Under the pieces are notes generated by a model. The model saw nothing but the letters and a program-made list of their open reading frames with translations, did no database searches and had not been told where the DNA came from. The translations under genes were made by a program, and so were the position numbers. From positions 7,685,360 through 7,749,359 of the forward strand of contig OY757904.1 of NCBI GenBank assembly GCA_963585895.1: DNA of 64,000 bases, in the 5' to 3' direction. Below are positions 22,738-34,045 of this stretch, piece after piece (the stretch's first letter is position 1; each line of letters starts with the position of its first letter). Source of the DNA: Sepioteuthis lessoniana (taxonomy: Eukaryota > Mollusca > Cephalopoda > Myopsida > Loliginidae).

Positions 22738-22990
22738 AGTTGGCGATCATAGAGGAGAGTGACCCGAAGACTCACTTTTCAATAGCTACTACACTATGGT
22801 GTATGGAAGGGCGCTACTCTTTTTCCTGGATTGCTCCATTTTACGTTTGATTCATACCTTATAATGCTGAGTGTTAAGCAAGGAGGCATCAAGTACCATT
22901 TTTTTTTTAGTCTTTGGTATGACTAGACCTGGGATTGAACCTCGATCTTCCGGGCTTTTGGCGAATACTCTAACTGCAAGGTTACCAAAA
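22738..22990 (-). mobile_element. SINE-3, tRNA-derived, diverged
   Basis: On the minus strand the B-box region is GAGGTTCAATCCCAGG, followed by CTTAACACTCAGCATTATAAG and GGAGCAATCCAGG. The A-box end is decayed. It is the most diverged of the four SINE-3 copies. Confidence 0.75.
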
Positions 22991-23079
22991 AAACGGCTTG
23001 TACAAAGAATACACAAAAAGCAAAAACAAAGTGGGTTACGCACATTGGCGTGACAGTCTCTCACAGAGTCAAATCTAAT

Positions 23080-23460
23080 GAAAAAATGAAAAGTGCAAGA
23101 AAGTTTAGAATAGAGAGGAAAACAACAACAAAAAACAAAGAGAAAGTAGAAGAAAAGACAAAAAAACATAACAACAAAAACAACAAAATAGACCAAAAAG
23201 AAATTAAATGGCAAAGGCCGAAGAAAAAAAAAAAAAAAAAGAACATGACTATAAAGACTTTAATCTTTTGAACTTTGAGCCTAAATTTCTCGTCTGCTGT
23301 TTGATGTGATCTCTGCTCAGATAAACCAATTGCTACGGTGTTGGGGAGTAAATAAAAGTGTTACGGTGTACTGGTGTAATGAGCTCAAAGAATTTAAGAG
23401 ACAAAAATAAATTTCAAATGAAATATCTTGAATATAATTTCTCAAAGTGTATTTGAAAAA
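23080..23460. other. A-rich unassigned stretch
   Basis: It includes an imperfect A-rich tract at 23110-23245. The complementary frames rich in Phe/Leu are artefacts. Nothing else is recognised. Confidence 0.5.
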
Positions 23461-23469
23461 TAAAACAGA

Positions 23470-23980
23470 ATATTTAATCCCAGCAACTCAGAAACAGTTT
23501 ATTAAATGAATCAGAGACAAGATACTGAGACGAGAAAATATCTCTTGTGAGGATATAGAAATGAAACTGTCAATCATATATTAATTGAATTACACCGAAG
23601 GAATACAAAATTTGAGATAACCGAAGAATGATTCCGAGGAAACAGTGCAAAATATAGATCAGCGGTGTAAGCAGAGGTCAATGGCCATTCTACAGAAAAT
23701 AAAAAGTAAGATTTTGGAAGAAAGAAAGAAAGAACGAAGAGCAAAAATCAAATGCAGCCATTAGACTTTGTATCAAGTCATAAACTATACAATTTGTTAT
23801 AATTAACTGCTAATATAAAACATCTCACCAATCCCAAAGATCAGACTGAAAAGCTTTCTGGTAAGTTCAATATTCTTCTGGGAATAATGAATCTTGACAA
23901 TTCAAGATGAAGAATATAAAGCTAAAAGAGATGAGATACTTTTGAAAAATCTTCAGTGACTTATACAAAGAAGAGAAACA
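23470..23980 (+). mobile_element. Very degraded RLE-LINE relic
   Basis: At about 23555-23605 one frame reads NETVNHILIELHRRNTK, matching the histidine end of the family's CCHC knuckle (RDETINHIISEC, then NKLAQKEYK). The cysteines are lost and the flanks barely align, so the extent is approximate. Confidence 0.35.
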
Positions 23981-23999
23981 AAATCAGGAAAATTATTGG

Positions 24000-24515
24000 G
24001 CGCTGTAAAAAAAAAAAAAAAGAAAAAACAAACTCCGAGAAGGCAAAGGGAAGAAACAAAAACGAAGTTATTATAGGAATGTTTTATGATAAAAAGGGCT
24101 TGGCCCCATTGCAAGGCACAGTGTAAATCGGAAGCTGGGTAAATAGACAGAAAAAGAGATTAGAGGGTACCATCCCATCATGAAGCTGAGATTCTCAGAA
24201 TATAGACAGATGGATATAGCTATTTGCCAAGTAATCTGTGGTGCCTGAACAGTAGGCCAGTTATTAGACACATAAAAAAAAATGAATTGATTTAATAGGA
24301 TGTAAGCTAACAAGTTTAATAGCTGTCAAATTCGGTATTTAAAGGACTGTAAATTAAAGATGTAAAAAAAGAGAACAGATAAAGAATTCTTTACAAATAA
24401 AAAAACAGCAAATAAAGAAAATGTGAAAAGGCAGAAATAGAAATAAAAAAGTAAGAGGAAAAGATAAGCAGATCCAAAGGTAAGTGATTCAAGATGTAGA
24501 CTGAAATAAGTGTTG
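24000..24515. other. Unassigned A-rich stretch
   Basis: Short minus-strand frames (24071-24313, 24391-24636) show no domain. No repeat family is recognised. Confidence 0.45.
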
Positions 24516-24520
24516 AATAG

Positions 24521-24950
24521 AGGTTCTCAACCGGGGGCCATGTGATATTTCTAGGCTCTTTGTTCGAAATATATTTTTGGGGAGCATAAGACATAAAACA
24601 TAGACAAAACAAAAGGTGTAGAGTATAGGTTCTCAACTAGGAGCTACATGGCCATCTGAGGGGCCATGCGAAATTGCTGGTGACAACGTGATCGAAATTA
24701 TTTATTATGGAGCAACAGAAATATTTTAATAGGTTATACCAATTTTTAATTCGGGTTTCATCACAAGCCTTACATTACATTGAGTGAATCTTTTTGAAAT
24801 TTATATAATAAAGTTGCCACTCGAATGTACTCTTTTTAGTAAAATAATCTTAAAAAGAAAAACTAAAAAACATCTCAAACTCTTATCAGAAGCCACCAAA
24901 ATAAATTATAAATGAGAATATGTTAAGTATAGAAAAAGGTTGGGAACCAC
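24521..24950. mobile_element. hAT-like MITE candidate
   Basis: The left end AGGTTCTCAACCGGGGGCCA (24521) and the right end AAAGGTTGGGAACCAC (24935-24950) form imperfect terminal inverted repeats. They resemble hAT/Charlie-type termini (GGTTCTCAACC). The left terminus is repeated at 24627 (TAGGTTCTCAACTAGG, then GGGGCCATGCG), which suggests a nested or duplicated end. There is no transposase frame, and I could not identify a clean 8 bp target duplication. Confidence 0.45.
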
Positions 24951-24959
24951 ATGGATAGA

Positions 24960-25367
24960 ACTAAATACAGGAATATCAGTTTACATAAAACGAAAATGTT
25001 CTTTTTGAGATGAATAATCATTTTACTAATTATATCTTTTTTAGAAAATTTAATCCAAAATACAAAAAATCTTAGTAGTGGGTGAATTTAGCACGGAATT
25101 TTTTTTTTCGTTTATCAAATTAAAGAAAGAATCCATTTCTGTTTTGGCATCAAGTTATGGATTTGACATCAATAGTTCATTTGACATCAGTTCATTTGAC
25201 ATCAACAGTTCAGTAGTACCATTATAATCTCTGACACAGAAATACCAGACGAATTCCTAAACTTGTGTCGAATTTACAATCAGAAAATTATTTGCCTGTC
25301 ATTAGTTTTTTTCTAGTGAAAAGCAAAATCATTCACAGAACTTGTAAATCTGTTTTCTTAATCGTGA
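24960..25367. other. Unassigned A+T-rich stretch
   Basis: It contains a short local repeat of ATTTGACATCA at about 25157-25205. No gene is recognised. Confidence 0.5.
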
Positions 25368-26078
25368 TTATATCATGCCATTAGCACGGATATCCCTGAC
25401 CCTCTCCCGTCACTCTTCTCTATCGTCCATCGCTTCCGGTAGGTCTTCAAGGCTACATCCGGTATCAGCACAGAGCTGTTATATGTAAGTTCTGGCTGGT
25501 CGTCCTGCCTTTGCTCATCCATGTGATGGGGTCCACTGGAGTATGACCCTTATGAGTTCGTCCTTACTTAGATAGTTTTCGTGATGGGTGGTAAGTGGCC
25601 GTACAGCTGCTGCTTTGTGGGGTGCTGCTCCCAAGACTTGTTCAATATTACTCGCAACATTCTTGTGTAGTTGCCGTCAAGCTTTTTCTCCACAAGTTTA
25701 GCTAGCGTCCATGTAGTGCATCCATACAACAGTATCCACACGACCGCTGCTTGAAAAAAGCTGCGTTTCATTTTATCGGTCAGGTCTGATTTCCATATGA
25801 CCGATAGTCTATCGATAGCTGGCCATGCCTTTGATAGTTGCGTGTTGATGTCTGTCTCGTTTGATGAGACACTGCTTCCTAGGTAGGTGAACTTGTCCAC
25901 TAGTTTCAGAGAACTACTGTTTTGTGTGGAGATGTTGCTTCTTTGATTAAAGCACATGTATTCCGTCTTGTGTGCGTTTACATGGAGGCCTATGCCTGCA
26001 GCTGCTCGTTCCAGACTATGTAGCAATTTTTCGGCTTAGGCGTAGTCCGCATCAGTAATTGTTGGTGCGGGATATTTT
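25368..26078 (-). mobile_element. RTE-like LINE, 3' part with two internal deletions
   Basis: The minus strand begins within RT at PAPTITDADYA, the start of the Y-A-D-D motif. It then loses the catalytic DD and about a dozen codons, hits a stop, and continues LLHSLERAAAGIGLHVNAHK through the thumb-like C-terminal region (FTYLGSSVSSNETDINT, ILLYGCTTWTLAK). A second gap near 25568 removes an RRTRHAGHC-type stretch and shifts the frame. The end reads GRPARTYI and then DREEWRERVRDI-like sequence. The clade assignment is tentative. Confidence 0.75.
25568..26026 (-). pseudogene. RTE-like LINE polyprotein, RT C-terminal segment
   Basis: This 152-codon open segment of the LINE remains after the loss of the RT catalytic motif upstream. 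Recognisable blocks in order are KTEYMCFNQ, FTYLGSS, IDRLSVIWKSDLTDKMKRSF, LLYGCTTWTL, LDGNYTRMLRVILNKSW and KQQLYGHLPPI. The frame ends prematurely where a deletion shifts the reading frame. It is an inactive remnant, not a host gene. Confidence 0.75.
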
Positions 26079-26578
26079 CTGCTTCTTTCTTAATAATTTA
26101 TGTAAATTCTCACTATTAAGTCATAATAAAACTATTCATTGCTTGAGAGGACAAATCAGCTTACTTTGTATAGGTACTGTTACATAATGGCCTCCGACAA
26201 CATTTTCGACATTCTAGATTGCGAGTGTGTCAAACATTTGCAGAGGCATGACTGACAGGTGACAAATCAAAGCTCTTTGATTGCCGAAGAAAGCCCAAGA
26301 AAAAGTTGCAATCAAATGAGTACTCGTTGATTGGCAGTCACATAGAATTTAACAGATTTAGTTATATTCGAAAAGGTCGAGTTGAGACTGAGTCTAGAAA
26401 TAATAATTTGAGACTTAAGTGAACTTATTTTTTGAACACATTTCTATTAATAGTAAACAATTTCTATTAACAATAAGAAGATTATAAAAACAGTGAGGCC
26501 ACTCGCTAGTCCTGGTATGGAAACTTATGATAACCGAAGACCTATGACTCATGAAAAAAGAATTATGTTTACCGGAGG
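26079..26578. other. Unassigned A+T-rich stretch
   Basis: A near-duplicate ATTTCTATTAA...ACAAT occurs at about 26441-26473. No gene is recognised. Confidence 0.5.
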
Positions 26579-26652
26579 TCTTCGTGAGGTGTAAAGGTTA
26601 GCAGGCTAGACTAACAGGCTATCGTTTGTGAGTTCGATCATCATTAAGTCGC
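26579..26652 (+). mobile_element. tRNA-like SINE head
   Basis: GTGAGGTGTAAAGGTTAGCAG (A-box-like), then GTGAGTTCGATCATC (B-box-like), just before a TAA tract. It may be a short SINE or a SINE head. The family is unclear. Confidence 0.45.
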
Positions 26653-26678
26653 TAATAATAATAATAATAATAATAAAT
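26653..26678. repeat. (TAA)n microsatellite at a LINE 5' junction
   Basis: About eight TAA units immediately upstream of the 5' truncation point of the LINE copy at 26679. Confidence 0.9.
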
Positions 26679-28030
26679 ATCAATCAATTTTCAAAAAGAG
26701 AAAAGAACGGGAGACTTTGAAATGGTCAACAAGGATATTCAGCCAGTATATAGGAATGGAATTTGGCATTGAAAAATGTGCATGCTCATAATGAAAATAG
26801 GAAAAAGAACTGTCTAATCAGGAAAGAATCAGAATGTTTGGAGAGACGGAAAATTAAAAGTACTTGGAGAGATTGGAAGCAAACCCCACCAGCAAGCGGA
26901 TATAAAAGAAAACAAAGAAAAGAGTAACCCAGAAAAAACAAGGAAACATATCGAAATCAAGCCCTGTAGCGGAAGTGTCATCAAAGAGACAAATAACTGG
27001 GTAGCTTCCCACTACCCTAAGATACTCAGGACTATTCTTAAAATGAACAAGAGAGGAAGTCAGAGAAAGGAATTAAAAGGACAAGAAAGTTGATGACTAT
27101 GCACAAGGACTATCATCCGAGAGGTGACAAAAAAACAGACTGTATGTATCAAGAAAAGAAGAAGAAAGAGGATTTGCCAACATTGAAGATTGCGTAGATG
27201 AATCAATATACGGATTCTGGGTTTCAATTCAGAAGAGCAAAGAAAAACTAATTACATCAGCCAGTAATAGCAGTTGTAACATAAGATACAGAAAGGCAAC
27301 AGAAACTAGAGAATATCAATGGGAAGAAAAACAACTGTATGGATAATGCAAGCGACAAACTGATAAGATTGCACACGATAAGACCTGGACACGGCCTCGA
27401 AAAGGAAACCTCAAGAAAGGAAATTAATCTCTTCTAATAACAGCACCAAACAACGCCTCAAGGGTCAATTATATCAAAGCGATAATAGGTTTTGCGAAGA
27501 AACCAAATAATACATGAATGTTGTAAACTAACGCAAAAGGAGTTCACGACAAGACAGGACTGGATGGGAAAGGTGATCCACTGGGAATTATGCAAGAGAT
27601 TAAAATTTGACCATACTAATGAATGGTATATATAGAAACCAGAGCCCCAATAAACATGAATAAAATTCTCTAGGATTTCGAGATAGAAACAGATAATCTA
27701 ATCCTTGTCAGAATGACAGATCTAGAACTAATTGAAAAAAGTTGTTGATTTCGCTATTCTAGCCGACTATAGAGTGAAAATAAAAGAAATATGTAAATAC
27801 TTGTACCTTGATTGAGAACTAAAAAGGTTATTGAACATGAGGGTGAAGGTGATATCAATTGTAGTTAGTGCGTTGGAACGGTCCTCAAAGGCTTCAAGAA
27901 GAGACAAGATGAATTTGAAATCAGTCAAAGAACTGAGACCATCATGACTACAACATTGTTGAAATCGACCAGCATATTCAGAAGAGTTTTAGAGACCTGG
28001 TGACATTTGTTGTCACTCAGATTCCAATCA
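26679..28030 (+). mobile_element. RLE-LINE copy, old, 1.35 kb
   Basis: It starts just after the RT catalytic motif region (FSQYIGMEFGIEKCA at about 26735). It continues through the linker (RTRKLMTMHK), a YQEKKKKEDLPTLKIA frame-shifted equivalent of the DRLYVSRKEG block, the CCHC/RLE region and the C-terminal block (about 27840-28000). Many frameshifts. The 3' end is cut at about 28030 where the next copy begins. Confidence 0.75.
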
Positions 28031-28444
28031 CTTAATTCCGACCAGAAAACCAGAGCAAGTGATAATAAATAAAAAAAAGAAGAAAAAGAGAACTTGCCGT
28101 CTTGTAATTTTTGCCACCCCAGCACACAACCGAGTGAAAACCAAAGAAAACAAAAAGAAAGACAAGTATTTATAACTTGCCAGAGAACTAAAAAAAGTTG
28201 TGGAACATGAAGGTGACAGTAATACCAATTAAAATTGGCGCGCTTGGAACTGTCCCCAAAGGCTTAGAAAAACGATTGGATTAGTCAGAAATCGGAGGAC
28301 GAATCGAGACTATCCAGACTACAGCATTATTAGGATCGGTTAGCATACACAGAAGCGTCTTGAAGACCTGAGGAGACTTGCTGTAACTCATACCAATGAA
28401 ATACCACCAGCAGACGCTTGTCTGAAGAACTCACAAGGAGTGAA
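28031..28444 (+). mobile_element. RLE-LINE copy, 5'-truncated within the RLE region
   Basis: It begins near the R-P-D motif and continues with KTKENKKKDKYL, ARELKKVVEHE and the C-terminal region out of frame, up to the family 3' UTR (CTCACAAGGAGTGAAATAA). It ends in an AATAATAATGATGAT tail. It follows the previous copy directly. Confidence 0.75.
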
Positions 28445-28749
28445 ATAATAATAATGATGATATTAGGTTGTGTCTGCTAAAATGTGACAATTGGTCCAAT
28501 TAGCTATCATATGGTTTTGGTTGGGTGGGTATTCGTACACACATTCATAACCTACTTAGTTCTTTGTAGTATTTCTTGAGATATGAGAAAATAGATATTT
28601 TGTTGTTAAGTTAACATTTTAATTAGCAAAGTTTTAACTAACACTTCAGCACATCTGACGGTCCACTGATAAACTAATATCTCCATAATAAAGTTGATTC
28701 GATGAGGATTTATATGTAATTTAATCTTGACTGAAATGCACTTCATAAA

Positions 28750-28772
28750 AGAATAGATAGATAGATAAATAG

Positions 28773-28831
<59 letters not shown>

Positions 28832-28838
28832 CAGAGGG
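28750..28838. repeat. (GATA)n(GA)n microsatellite
   Basis: GATA-type units are followed by about 25 GA units. The complementary LSLSLS frame is an artefact. Confidence 0.95.
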
Positions 28839-28839
28839 G

Positions 28840-29700
28840 AGAGATACAATTCGGTAACATTCTACAAGTTTTCGTATCATCCAACGTTCTTTCTAAAAAT
28901 ATCAATTTATGAAAAATATAAATAAAAACTCTCTTGACTGTAGTTACCTAATTAGACAATAAATGACGAAAAACTTAATAGAATTAAGAGTAAGAAAAAA
29001 GCTATTAAAAAGTTTAAATTTCCAGCGTACTCAAAATATTGGAGTTTATTGATTGAGCATTGTTTAATCTTCCATACTTATATATCATATGTTTAACTTT
29101 ACTATATTTAGAAAGGTAATTCCCACAGGCTGATTGCAGAGAGTTCCAACTGTAACATGTGATAGTATTACTTACACTACTCGCTGTTGTTACGTGCTCA
29201 TACACGAGAAAGGCTCATCGCTGCCTAAAATTGGTGATCTGATGAGGGCCGTTACTTTCAGTGGGATTTGGTCCTAAGTCCTGAAAACTGTGGAGGTTGA
29301 ATTGAGAAGTTTGACTCTATTTTTATTTGGAGTTTGGTTTATTTTCAATGAAAAATGCAATTCACAAACCATTGAAAGTATCATAATGACTAGAAAATAG
29401 TGCTTACTGTGTTAGTGATGAAGTCTCTTTATTATGTCGTACTGTGATATTTGATCCTTACTGGGCTGTTCAACTAGATACTGTAAATGATCATTATAGA
29501 TGAAAGAGCTCAATTTGTTTTAATTGATCTGAATTTACGACTCAAATAAAAGCGAAGTTGTGCTTCTCGGAGGTTTGAGCTCTGATTTTAAAGGGATCTT
29601 TCCTTCTTGGCTCTTCCCGTTGAGAGATTAGCTTTAGATAAACTTCTTGGATTCATTGCATATATGTATTTGTAATGTATATTACATCAATGCAGAGGAT
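28840..29700. other. Unassigned stretch
   Basis: No gene, RNA or repeat family is recognised here. Confidence 0.5.
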
Positions 29701-29972
29701 GTGTGCTTAGTATAACGGTTATTATCATCAGACATGGAATCGGCGACTTGATTTGAATCCCTAGCCTAAGCTGTGTTTCACTTCGTGCTAATGCCCCTGG
29801 GAAAGGTATAGATCTGTCTGTTCTCCCTCTTGCTATGGGAAAATAGTAGGGCAGACTGGCTTCCTCCTATTTGGTTTAGCAACCAGTGTAAGAGAAGGAA
29901 AATTTTGAATTCAAACCAGCTGGACTCCCTTTTAAAAAGTGACCATTTGACGCATCCTGCCCATGTAAATAT
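29701..29972 (+). mobile_element. SINE-2, tRNA-derived, diverged
   Basis: Head GTGCTTAGTATAACGG, degenerate B box TGATTTGAATCCCTAG, core GGGAAAGGTATAGATC...CTATGGGAAAATAGTAGG, and 3' region GAAAATTTTGAATTCAAACC, ending GTAAATATA. Confidence 0.8.
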
Positions 29973-30119
29973 ATCTACACAGACAAAGAAGATTTTATAG
30001 ATAAGTAATTGCATATCTATAATATTCTCTTTGAATAATCTGATTTGTGATATTGTTGTTGATATCACGGCAAAACTCAGATATGCATATTGTTCGGCCA
30101 GATTTTCTTTATAGATAGA

Positions 30120-30520
30120 CAAGCCTGTTCGTTCGCAGGTGGTGTAGTTTTGATAATGCCAGGACTGGCAATTTTTGTTATGGATCTTGCTGAATCCATC
30201 TTGTTTGCAGGTGACATGATGTTGGTAATGTTGGGGACATGCTAGGTTTGCGTATTTGATATATCAACCTAGATTATCAGCAAGTCAGCTGTGTTTATGT
30301 TTGGGGGTATTTCAAAGTTCCGCGTTCTGACATTACATAAACATTTTGGTGCACGTCTTCAGGTGAATGAGATGCATCTATGTTGGCAAAAAAATGTGGC
30401 TAAATATGAAATCCTAGTGTGGTTAGCATCAGTGACGTTGAAAAAGCGAATATCAAAGATAAAACATGAAAAGTCTACCCAAAGCAAAATGACCTGCGAC
30501 TTTCAGCTATAGCGACAGGT
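30120..30520 (+). pseudogene. Possible reverse transcriptase relic
   Basis: One frame reads LAESILFAGDMMLVML at about 30190. This has the shape of an F-A-D-D RT motif with the first D changed to G. Another frame reads KSAVFMFGG downstream. The similarity is short and the frames are broken, so this is only a suggestion of an old LINE. Confidence 0.2.
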
Positions 30521-30684
30521 GACTATAATTCGCTATAATTCTACATTTTCCCATAACTTCGCGACACCCCCCCCAAAAAAAAACAAAACTGCTAGAGTTT
30601 CTGTTTATGAAATCTCTGTTGCCAAACGAAAAGTATGAGTTGTTATTTTTATGTTTGTTTCCTCACGGCCATTAACACGATAAG

Positions 30685-30685
30685 C

Positions 30686-30737
<52 letters not shown>

Positions 30738-30740
30738 AAC
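30685..30740. repeat. (CAT)n(CAG)n microsatellite
   Basis: About 14 CAT units, then four CAG units. The poly-Met and poly-Leu frame is an artefact. Confidence 0.95.
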
Positions 30741-30759
30741 ATCAGAAGCAGTTGTAGTG

Positions 30760-31137
30760 ACAAGGGCATTGATATTTCTACTGTAAACTGTTGTTCTCTT
30801 TCGCTCCCGTACAATATAGCAGACATCATTGACACTTTTACACATTCTTTAATTCTAAATAATGTGAAGAAAGCTTTCAGATGATGCGTATATATACTCA
30901 TTGAGACAGAAATTGTTTAATTTAGATTTCCTCATAGATAATACTTGCTATTGCCACCTACGGTTAGAGATTATTTAATATTAAGTATCAAATGGCTTGA
31001 TACTGGAGTGAAAGCTTGGAATTTTAGACTTCTTCTAATTCTTAATACGTGCTCAAAATTCTTAGAATTTAGCACAATTTACAGCATTCAATGCATGAGA
31101 TAAAAGTATTGGCTGTAAAATTTATATTTTTTTAAAT
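30760..31137. other. Unassigned A+T-rich stretch
   Basis: Nothing is recognised here. Confidence 0.5.
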
Positions 31138-31388
31138 AATAGATAGATTGGTGGCATAGTGGATTAAATGCTGGCCGGTTAAATTGTAGGGAAGCGAGTT
31201 CAAACTTCAGTCGTGTTACTATGTTTACTTGCAGATTAATTCCTTTGTGAAATGAATGAACTTCTTTACTCCACCCCTGCTATGGTTTAAGTAGTATCAT
31301 TGCTGCTATTTGCCATGAGAGTGGTTTTGGTATTAAATAACCCACAAAGGTTGGTATAACATTAAGCAAAGAAACCAAACCAAATGAC
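31138..31388 (+). mobile_element. SINE-1, tRNA-derived, full length
   Basis: Head TGGTGGCATAGTGGATTAAATG, B box GAGTTCAAACTTC, core with CTGCTATGGTTTAAGTAG, 3' tail TTGGTATTAAATAACCCAC then AAAGGTTGGTAT, ending in AAACCAAACCAAA. Confidence 0.8.
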
Positions 31389-31814
31389 TCATATGGATAG
31401 ATCGATAAGAAAAGACTGGGATAGATAGATAGATAGATAAAAAAATCGCATATGGTACTTGACAAGCTTAAAGAGCTTGATTTTAAGCGTAGCTGTTCTG
31501 CTATGATCAATATTTTGTTGCATGATCTGAATACACCAAAAGAGAGAATGTGATAACCAAATTTAAAAAAAGTGAACCTCTTTTTAAATTTTTTTTAGAA
31601 GTTTCAAAAGCTCTGTTGGTGAGTCTTAGAATACGTCGGCTTGAATCCTCTGCAGAGTGATGAGACCTCTAAAAAGTGTATAAAAAAGGGTTTTGGAAGG
31701 GCCAAATGTTTCTTAAAATACACGTCTTCATTCTCTTCTCGATTTTCCCAACAGCCTAAGCGATGAGCCTCTCTGGGATATATTTGAGATGAAAACCAGT
31801 TATCAGGATTAGTT

Positions 31815-31905
31815 CAACCCAAACACCTCTGGCAGTGTAATGGTTAACAAGCTAGACTAGCAAATTTACACGAGTGACTTCAAGTCTCATTGGGTGTCCC
31901 ATTCA
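31815..31905 (+). mobile_element. tRNA-like SINE head
   Basis: CTCTGGCAGTGTAATGGTTAAC (A-box-like) and GACTTCAAGTCTC (B-box-like). No family core follows, so it is either truncated or a different SINE family. Confidence 0.45.
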
Positions 31906-32710
31906 TCGAAGCAAAAGTGCTTCGTAAATTACTTAGTTCAACCCAAACATGATAAGTGACTACTTCTAGTCTCAACACGATAGACAAAACGTCTCAAAAA
32001 TTTCTGAAGATGGCAAAAATAAATGATCTTATATTTATTTGCTTATTTATTATCATCATGTAAAATTTCCTTGAACATAAACATACTATTTAGTTATATT
32101 ATCTGTCTTGAACATAAATATACTATATACAGTATCATTATACTATTAACATAATATTTACCTTTGGTATAAATATGCTTTGTATCGATACACATTATGC
32201 TATAGATCGATACACAATATGTAATCATGAGCATATCTGAAAAAACTAAACACAACAAAAATAAAACAGTAAAATAATGAAAATGATAACAAATAAACAA
32301 AAACGAACAAGCAAATAAATAAACAAAACATTGCCAGGGCACTTCTAATTATCTTCGATTTAGTTAAGTAATCAATAAATTGTCTAGGTAAAAGATAAAA
32401 GTTTTTGTTCTAGCTTTGAATAAAACCTGTGTCACAAGGTCTATGGTAATAGTTTGATGAGAATGTCATATTCGTAACTTTGAAGGAGTTTAGAGTAATT
32501 ATCATTGACTAGTATGCGTTGTACCTTAATCAATGTATTCATTTGTGTATTCCATTGAGCGTCGGTTCATGTAATGAGTGTAACCTATTTTTTCTTTTCT
32601 TCATATCATTTTGTAATATGTTTTTGAAAGTTTGTGTTCGCCATGATAATTTCCGAGGAACTTTTAAGAAGGTAACTATAAAACGTTACATTAAATGCTT
32701 CATCTGGGTT
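31906..32710. other. Unassigned A+T-rich stretch
   Basis: A local imperfect duplication around TTGAACATAAACATACTAT is present at about 32072-32128. No gene is recognised. Confidence 0.5.
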
Positions 32711-33002
32711 TATCATATTTACCCAACCCCTCCGCTCGGGCAGGATATGACACAAGGTCTATTTTTAAACGGAGTTTAACAGGTTTGAATTCAGAGTTTT
32801 CCTTCTCCTAGACTAGTTGCCTTACCAAGGCTGAAGAAATCAGTCTTCCCAACTATTTATCCATTGTTGGAGGGAGAATGATTGGATTCATACCTTTCCC
32901 AAGGGTATTAGTGCTATGTGAAATGCAATCAGTCTTGTCTAGGGTTTGAACTCGTGTCGCCGAGTCCATTTCCTACGACGATAACCATTACACCACGGGC
33001 AC
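32711..33002 (-). mobile_element. SINE-2, tRNA-derived, full length
   Basis: This inverse-orientation copy runs from the 3' end (ATTTACCCAACCCCTCCGC) to the head (CGACGATAACCATTACACCA). All family blocks are present and very close to the copies at 2974 and 41538. Confidence 0.85.
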
Positions 33003-33515
33003 CTTCTTATACTCTGGACTAGGACTGATATAATCAGAAAAAGAACACACCTAATAGACAAGATAGAAGATTACAAATAAGAAGGAAATGGTTAACGTTC
33101 TTTATGTTAAAGGATTATCTTTTAAAATATACACTTGAAAATCTTAAACTGGATATTACTGCCCGCACAGTGAAATAGAACATTATAATATTCGTATACT
33201 TAAATTACAGATGACATTTGAATGTTTTGAAGTTTATGGAAACAGATGTTAGATGATAATGTGGAAAATAATATTAAGATACAGATAAACGATGATAATG
33301 AAAAAGTCACCAATTTAAATATCATAGCATAGGAACGACCTGAAAGCCAAATGATGAGTCACTGGTAAAAGATTTGTATTTCTACTAAAAATCTAAGATA
33401 CTATTGTCATAAATAATAAACAGTTGTTGAGAATATTTATCGTCTGTTGTTATTAGCAGATAACTACGAAATTAATTTTTGGTTTTATATCTATTTTATT
33501 TTTCATGATTGTTTT
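33003..33515. other. Unassigned A+T-rich stretch
   Basis: Nothing is recognised here. Confidence 0.5.
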
Positions 33516-33870
33516 ATGTGTAACATATTGACCCTCGACCGAGCTGTCAATCAAGAGATGCACCTGTGTAAATAAGCAGAAGAACAGCGGAAGCTGGTGG
33601 GGGGTGAGACAATTATATAACCAGGTGCCTGAGGCAGTTGGAGTCAGTTGGGTAAAAGATGCCGAAATGAGAGCCAGCGGCAGACAGAGGACTTTGGGCC
33701 CTCAGTGACCCACGGTTGAGCAACCCCAGCCAAGATGAGAAAGAATTGCTGCTATGGTCAGAAGAACTTTGGGTCAATATGTAGCAGTCTGTCCCCGTCT
33801 CCAACTCACCTCTCACACACAACCAACATCAACCCTTTCGAGAATAAAGTGTGAGAGATATTTTTTTTTT
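33516..33870 (+). mobile_element. Possible solo LTR (or promoter-like island)
   Basis: A block visibly richer in G+C than its surroundings. It begins TGTGTAACATATTGACCCTC, has a TATA-like ATTATATAACC at about 33611 and an AATAAA signal at about 33843 followed by a T-rich run. The order TATA, about 230 bp, polyadenylation signal is that of an LTR U3-R-U5. I see no second LTR, no internal gag/pol and no clear target duplication, so a host promoter or a different repeat is equally possible. Confidence 0.35.
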
Positions 33871-33989
33871 ATAAAGAAGTGTGTTCGTTCGTTCATTGAA
33901 GTCGTCATTATTGTTGACTATGTTTCCGCATGTATTTGTATTATGTATATGTATGTGGCTATACAACATTTGAATAAAATATTATTTAG

Positions 33990-34045
33990 TAGTTTGGTTT
34001 GGTTTAACGGTATATCAACCCCTCGTAGGTTAGTTAATAGCGAAA
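33990..34045 (-). mobile_element. SINE-1 tail fragment
   Basis: TTTGGTTTGGTTTAACGG, TATATCAACCCCTCGTAGG and TTAGTTAATAGCG match the reverse complement of the SINE-1 3' tail. The rest is missing. Confidence 0.65.
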
